From Halostreptopolyspora alba (GTDB lineage Bacteria; Actinomycetota; Actinomycetes; Streptosporangiales; Streptosporangiaceae), in NCBI GenBank assembly GCA_003725585.1, contig RJMB01000002.1, positions 62,001 to 126,000 on the forward strand: DNA of 64,000 bases, given 5' to 3'. Below are positions 59,755 to 64,000 of the stretch, in pieces. The translations under genes and the position numbers were made by a program. The notes under the pieces were generated by a model. The model was not told the DNA's origin, made no database searches, and saw only the letters and a list, made by a program, of their open reading frames with translations. Position 1 is the first letter of the stretch, and every line of letters starts with the position of its first letter.

Positions 59755-62253
59755 GTGAAGGCCGTAGTCATGGCGGGCGGGGAGGGCACCCGCCTGCGAC
59801 CGATGACCGCCAACCAGCCAAAGCCACTTCTCCCCGTCGTCAACAAGCCGATCATGGAGCACGTGCTGCGCCTGCTGCGGCGGCACGAGTTCACAGACAC
59901 GGTCGTGACCGTGCAGTTCCTGGCCACGCTGATCCGAAACCACTTCGGTGACGGCGAGGAACTGGGGATGAACCTGAACTACGTCGCCGAGGAGGTGCCG
60001 CTCGGAACCGCGGGCAGCGTGAAGAACGCCGAGGAGCACCTGCGTGGCGAGCCGTTCATCGTCATCTCCGGCGACGCGCTGACCGACATCGACCTTTCGG
60101 ACATGGTGCGGTTCCACCGCGAGAACGGCGCCATGGTCACCATCGGGCTCAAGCGGGTGGCCAACCCGCTGGAGTTCGGCATCATCATCGTGGACGAACA
60201 GGGACGGGTGCAGCGGTTCCTGGAGAAACCCACATGGGGACAGGTCTTTTCCGACACTGTCAACACCGGTATCTACATCATGGAGCCCGAGGTCCTCGAC
60301 CATGTCGCCGAGGGCGAGATCGTGGACTGGTCCGGGGACGTCTTCCCCAAACTGCTCGAGCAGGGGGCGCCGCTCTACGGCTACGTCACCGACGGGTACT
60401 GGGAGGACGTCGGAACGCACGAGAGCTACCTTCGCGCCCAGGCGGACGTCCTCTCGGGCAACGTCGACGTGGAAATCGACGGGTTCGAGATGCAGCCCGG
60501 TGTCTGGGTGGCCGAGGGCGCCGAGGTCGACCCCGAGGCCAGCCTCAGGGGGCCGCTCTACATTGGCGACTACGCCAAGGTCGAGGCGGGCGCCGACATC
60601 CGCGAGTACACCGTGCTCGGGAGCAACGTCGTCGTGCGCCCCGAGGCGTTCCTGCACCGCTCGGTCATCCACGGCAACGTTTACATCGGCTCCAGCACGA
60701 ACCTGCGCGGCTGCGTCATCGGTAAGAACACCGACGTCATGCCGGGTGCCCGGGTCGAGGAGGGCGCTGTTGTCGGGGAAGACTGCGTGATCGAGTCCGA
60801 GGCGTACCTCTCCAACGACATCAAGGTCTACCCGTTCAAGACGATCGAGGCCGGCGCGGTCGTCAACGCCAACGTCATATGGGAGTCCCGCGGCCAGCGG
60901 TCACTGTTCGGGCCCCGCGGTGTCTCGGGGTTGATCAACGTCGAGATCACACCGGAGCTCGCGGTGCGGTTGGCCAGCGCGTACGCGACCACCCTGAAGA
61001 AGGGGAGCGTGGTCACCACCTCGCGGGACGCCTCCCGTGCGGCGCGCACGCTGAAACGGGCCGTGATCAGCGCGCTCACGGCCAGCGCCATCGACGTCCG
61101 CGACCTCGAGGTGGTCCCTCTCCCCGTGGCGCGGTTCCACACCTCGCAGAGTGGGGTGAGCGGTGGCATCGCGCTGCGCACCACCCCGGGTTCGCCGCAG
61201 TCGGTGGACATCATCTTCTTCGATGACCGTGGCGCCGACCTCTCACCCGCGAGTCAGCGCAAGCTGGAACGCGTCTTCTCGCGCGGCGAGTACCGGCGCG
61301 CGTTCCCCGGTGAGATCGCCGAGCTGTCCTTCCCCTCCCGTGGCGTGGAGAACTACTCCTACGAGCTGTTGCGCCAGGTCGACACCTCCGGGATCGACGA
61401 CGCCGGGCTCAAGGTGGTCGTCGACTGCGCGGGCGGAACCGGCTCGCTGCTGCTGCCCGCCCTCCTCGGGCGCATCGGGGTCGAGGTGCTCACGGTCAAC
61501 AACCGGCTGGACGAGGCATCGCCCACCGACACCCTCGCCAGGCAGATGGGTGACCTGCAACGCCTGGGCGAGCTCGTGTACTCCTCCAGGGCCGACTTCG
61601 GGGTGCGGTTCGACCCGGTGGGCGAGCGGCTGTCGATCGTGGACGAGAACGGTGAGCTGGTCGACAACGACCGCGCGCTGCTGGTGGTGCTGGACCTGGT
61701 GGCCTCCGAGCGCCGGCGGGGCCGCGTGGCGCTTCCGGTCACCACCACGCGCGTGGCCGAGCAGGTCGCCTCGTTCCACGGTGTCGAGGTGCAGTGGACC
61801 CCCACCGCCACGGACGAGCTCACCAAGGCGGCCCAGGCCGACGACATCATCCTCGCCGCCGACGGCCGGGGCGGGTTCGTGCTTCCCGAGTTCTCCCGGA
61901 CCGGCGACGGTATCGCGGCGTTCGTCCGGCTGCTGGGGCTGGTGGCACGCACCAAGCTGTCGCTGAGCCAGATCGACCAGCGCATCCCCCGGGCCCACCT
62001 GCTGCGCCGCTCGGTTCCCACTCCCTGGGCCGTCAAAGGTAGCGTCATGCGGGAGGTGGTCGAGGCGGCGGGCGACCGCGAGGTCGACACCACCGACGGT
62101 GTGCGCGTGTTGGAGCCCGGTGGTGGCTGGGCCTTGGTGCTGCCGGACACGGCCGAGGCCGTCACCCACCTGTGGGCCGAGGGGCCCGACTCCGACACCG
62201 CCGAGCGGCTGTTGGAGGAGTGGGCCGCCGTGGTCGAACGGGCCGAGGGCTGA
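59755..62253 (+). CDS. mannose-1-phosphate guanylyltransferase / phosphomutase fusion
   Basis: An 832-residue three-part protein. Residues ~1-235 are a nucleotidyltransferase (AVVMAGGEGTRLRPMTANQP, GDALTDIDL); ~250-360 are left-handed beta-helix repeats; ~380-830 is a phosphohexomutase-like domain with GGTGSLLLPALLGRIG and DADGRG-like text (here AADGRGGFVLPE). The usual catalytic Ser loop (TASHNP) is replaced by FHTSQSGVSGGIALRTTPGS, so mutase activity is doubtful. Streptomyces relatives make GDP-mannose for glycosylation. GTG 59755 begins at the conserved VKAVVMAGG. Confidence 0.88.
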   Translation: MKAVVMAGGEGTRLRPMTANQPKPLLPVVNKPIMEHVLRLLRRHEFTDTVVTVQFLATLIRNHFGDGEELGMNLNYVAEEVPLGTAGSVKNAEEHLRGEPFIVISGDALTDIDLSDMVRFHRENGAMVTIGLKRVANPLEFGIIIVDEQGRVQRFLEKPTWGQVFSDTVNTGIYIMEPEVLDHVAEGEIVDWSGDVFPKLLEQGAPLYGYVTDGYWEDVGTHESYLRAQADVLSGNVDVEIDGFEMQPGVWVAEGAEVDPEASLRGPLYIGDYAKVEAGADIREYTVLGSNVVVRPEAFLHRSVIHGNVYIGSSTNLRGCVIGKNTDVMPGARVEEGAVVGEDCVIESEAYLSNDIKVYPFKTIEAGAVVNANVIWESRGQRSLFGPRGVSGLINVEITPELAVRLASAYATTLKKGSVVTTSRDASRAARTLKRAVISALTASAIDVRDLEVVPLPVARFHTSQSGVSGGIALRTTPGSPQSVDIIFFDDRGADLSPASQRKLERVFSRGEYRRAFPGEIAELSFPSRGVENYSYELLRQVDTSGIDDAGLKVVVDCAGGTGSLLLPALLGRIGVEVLTVNNRLDEASPTDTLARQMGDLQRLGELVYSSRADFGVRFDPVGERLSIVDENGELVDNDRALLVVLDLVASERRRGRVALPVTTTRVAEQVASFHGVEVQWTPTATDELTKAAQADDIILAADGRGGFVLPEFSRTGDGIAAFVRLLGLVARTKLSLSQIDQRIPRAHLLRRSVPTPWAVKGSVMREVVEAAGDREVDTTDGVRVLEPGGGWALVLPDTAEAVTHLWAEGPDSDTAERLLEEWAAVVERAEG

Positions 62254-62263
62254 GGGAGAGCGC

Positions 62264-62292
62264 GCCCGTGGAGCGAAACGCGCTCCACGGGC
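62264..62292 (+). terminator. hairpin terminator after the sugar nucleotidyltransferase
   Basis: A perfect 12-bp stem (GCCCGTGGAGCG with its complement) and a 5-base loop, starting 10 bases past the stop. Confidence 0.78.
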
Positions 62293-62633
62293 CCCACGGC
62301 CGAAGGTGGCCGCTCACGTTCGTGGCTCAGGGGCTGTGCTGGTCCTCCAGAGCGCGAGAATGGTTTAGAGTCGAGTGTTCCCGTAACACCGCGCCCGACC
62401 GACGGAAGGTAGCGTCCGCGGTGTCCCACAGGGAGCGGGAGTGCCGCGGGTGCTCACGAGAGTCATCATGGGGGAGAAGCCGTGTAATCGACCGCGAACC
62501 CGAGCCGGAGGCACCGCCTACGGCCCACCGCGTTCCGCGGCGCCGGGTGAACAGCCGTGACCGAGTGTTCCGGCGCCATGACCACCTAGCCGAGTCAAGC
62601 ACCGCCCCGTGCGGTAGGAGGCCGAGCCGACCT
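62293..62633 (+). other. leader/promoter region of the FHA gene
   Basis: About 340 bases with no convincing gene; open frames across it are Arg-rich and unlike any family. A GGTAGGAGG site lies about 15 bases before the FHA start. Confidence 0.35.
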
Positions 62634-63176
62634 ATGTCGAGCGTTTACTGCACGCAGTGCGGTCATGCCGTTGCGGATGATGCCCGTTTCTGCTCCAACT
62701 GTGGGACCCCACTCCGCGGGGCCGGCCAGGAGGCTCCGCACACCGGCGAGCGCCGCGACTCCGTCGGCGAGACCACGTCAACGATCTCCATATCGGGGAT
62801 CCAGGCGCTCGAGAACGAACCGGACTCCGGTGAGGACATCGCCGCCGACGCCGCCGGTGTCGACGCGCTCCCGGCGGGAACAGCGCTCCTGGTGGTCAGG
62901 CGGGGGCCCAACGCGGGCAGTCGCTTCCTGCTGGACAGCGACGTCACAACGGTGGGGCGCCACCCCAACAGCGATATCTTCCTCGATGACGTTACCGTGT
63001 CTCGCAGGCACGTGGAGTTCTTCCGGCGAGGTGACGGTTTCGGCGTCCGTGATGTGGGCAGCCTGAACGGCACGTATGTCAACCGAGAGCGGATTGACGA
63101 GGCTGAGCTGGGCGGAGGCGACGAGGTGCAGATTGGCAAGTTCCGACTGGTGCTGCTGACCCAGCCGCGGCGGTGA
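62634..63176 (+). CDS. FHA-domain protein, GarA/OdhI-like, with zinc ribbon
   Basis: A 180-residue protein. Residues 5-24 are a zinc ribbon (YCTQCGHAV...FCSNCGTPL), then an ETTSTISI segment and an FHA domain at ~85-175 with VGRHPNSDIFLDD, VSRRHVEFF and SLNGTYVNRERI. GarA and OdhI carry an ETTS motif that is phosphorylated by PknB/PknG, after which the FHA domain folds back and stops inhibiting 2-oxoglutarate dehydrogenase and glutamate enzymes. The same logic is likely here. The added zinc ribbon is a Streptomyces-type feature. ATG 62634. Confidence 0.88.
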   Translation: MSSVYCTQCGHAVADDARFCSNCGTPLRGAGQEAPHTGERRDSVGETTSTISISGIQALENEPDSGEDIAADAAGVDALPAGTALLVVRRGPNAGSRFLLDSDVTTVGRHPNSDIFLDDVTVSRRHVEFFRRGDGFGVRDVGSLNGTYVNRERIDEAELGGGDEVQIGKFRLVLLTQPRR

Positions 63177-63381
63177 GCGGTCCGGGTCGGGCTCGGGAAT
63201 CGCGAAGGTTTGCACGTCTTCCGCGCCGGACAACCTTCTAGCGAAGAGCGCCGCCTGCTGCCCGGCCTCGGGTCCACTCCGAGGACCCCGCACCTCGGCG
63301 GTGTACCGTGAAGAGAAGACGGAGCAGAGCACAGCTCGGCGAGTGCCCAGCCGGCACGACGAGTCGTGGGACGGAGCCGCA

Positions 63382-63852
63382 GTGAAGCAAATGGAGGTTG
63401 TCGGCGTCCGGGTCGAGATGCCCTCGAATCAACCGATCGTCCTGCTCAAAGAGTCCGATGGAGAGCGCTATCTCCCGATATGGATCGGAGCGGTCGAGGC
63501 CACTGCCATCGCACTGGCGCAGCAAGGGGTCGTTCCCGCGCGTCCACTCACCCATGACCTTTTCCGCGACGTCCTCGAGGCGCTCGATACCAGCCTGACG
63601 ACGGTGAACATCACCGCGTTGAGCGACGGCATCTTCTACGCGGAGTTGGTGTTCGCCAATGGCGTTGAGGTCAGCGCGCGGCCGTCCGACTCGATCGCGC
63701 TCGCGTTGCGCACGGGCTCACCCATCTACGCCGACGAGGACGTCATCGACGAGGCCGGGGTTCCGATACCCGACGAGCAGGAGGACGAGGTCGAGAAGTT
63801 CCGCGAGTTCCTCGACCATGTCACACCCGAGGACTTCGGGCGCACCACCTGA
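63382..63852 (+). CDS. bifunctional nuclease family protein (DUF151)
   Basis: A 156-residue protein beginning GTG 63382 (VKQMEVVGVRVEMPSNQPIV). The conserved DUF151 parts are VLLKESDGERYLPIWIGAVEATAIA and RPSDSIALALRTGSPIYADEDV, with an acidic tail. Plant and bacterial members have been reported to have RNase/DNase activity. In actinomycetes the gene usually lies between a GarA-like gene and MerR regulators, as here at the left side. A start further upstream at 63301 is open but less likely. Confidence 0.9.
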   Translation: MKQMEVVGVRVEMPSNQPIVLLKESDGERYLPIWIGAVEATAIALAQQGVVPARPLTHDLFRDVLEALDTSLTTVNITALSDGIFYAELVFANGVEVSARPSDSIALALRTGSPIYADEDVIDEAGVPIPDEQEDEVEKFREFLDHVTPEDFGRTT

Positions 63853-63936
63853 TCCGGGAAGCTTCGGGCCAGACCGTTGCCGGGTGAGAGCCCCACGGTG
63901 GGGGCGGACGCCCGGGCGGCACCCCTGGATCGAGCC

Positions 63937-63960
63937 CGGAGCCGCCCCGTACGGGCTCCG
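63937..63960 (+). terminator. possible terminator at right edge
   Basis: A 7-bp stem CGGAGCC (63937-63943) with GGCTCCG (63954-63960), about 85 bases past the DUF151 stop. No gene is visible between it and the window edge. Confidence 0.45.
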
Positions 63961-64000
63961 TCGCTGGCGGGTCGGGAGCCCGTCCAGGGTCACCGTCGGG

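Overview
The window is GC-rich DNA with short intergenic gaps, many GTG/TTG starts and start-stop overlaps of the ATGA/GTGA type. The gene set is typical of a filamentous actinomycete: a RamB-type glyoxylate regulator beside isocitrate lyase, a LytR-CpsA-Psr protein, an XRE/DUF397 pair, a DUF574 methyltransferase, a HelD/HelR helicase, FolP2, a GarA-like FHA protein, and a CstA / CC-star / ArsA operon. It is most like Streptosporangiales/Nocardiopsaceae or Streptomyces relatives; the genus cannot be fixed from sequence alone.

Layout. 0-9 kb: a truncated hydrolase and moaA, then two divergent sodium:solute symporter systems. The leftward one ends in its own LytS/LytTR two-component pair; the rightward one is DUF4212 plus a large subunit. 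9-15 kb: class A beta-lactamase, VOC protein, a TetR regulator with an F420-type nitroreductase, RtcB RNA ligase, MobA, a small RNA gene with C-rich hairpins, and dodecin. 15-23 kb: a TldD/TldE protease pair, cell-envelope proteins and an LCP transferase. 23-29 kb: Lrp-like regulator - FolP2, RraA-like protein, FadR-type regulator divergent from an MFS exporter, CPBP protease, acidic lipoprotein. 29-37 kb: isocitrate lyase divergent from RamB, acyl-CoA dehydrogenase, MFS exporter, NADP-type glutamate dehydrogenase. 37-41 kb: an accessory-looking stretch with a small HTH protein, XRE+DUF397, a two-repeat orphan type I-E CRISPR, a TetR regulator, and a lacI gene damaged by an internal out-of-frame deletion beside an MFS remnant. 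41-52 kb: methyltransferase, lipoprotein, flavin monooxygenase, HelD/HelR helicase, a trp attenuator with leader peptide feeding a fused trpE-trpG, an epimerase, thyX and a secreted lysozyme-like protein. 52-64 kb: a 1.25-kb stretch with no convincing gene, a Vms1/eRF1-like protein, the cstA - CC-star - arsA operon, a CDP-alcohol phosphatidyltransferase (cardiolipin synthase type) with a sugar nucleotidyltransferase/phosphomutase fusion, a GarA-like protein and a DUF151 nuclease.

Common themes are two-carbon and carbon-starvation metabolism (two symporters, aceA/ramB, acyl-CoA dehydrogenase, cstA), nitrogen assimilation (gdhA, garA-like) and envelope assembly. The most notable non-coding elements are the C-loop small RNA at 14.6 kb and the trp attenuator at 47.1 kb. 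Transcription units are commonly closed by strong, often perfect, inverted repeats.
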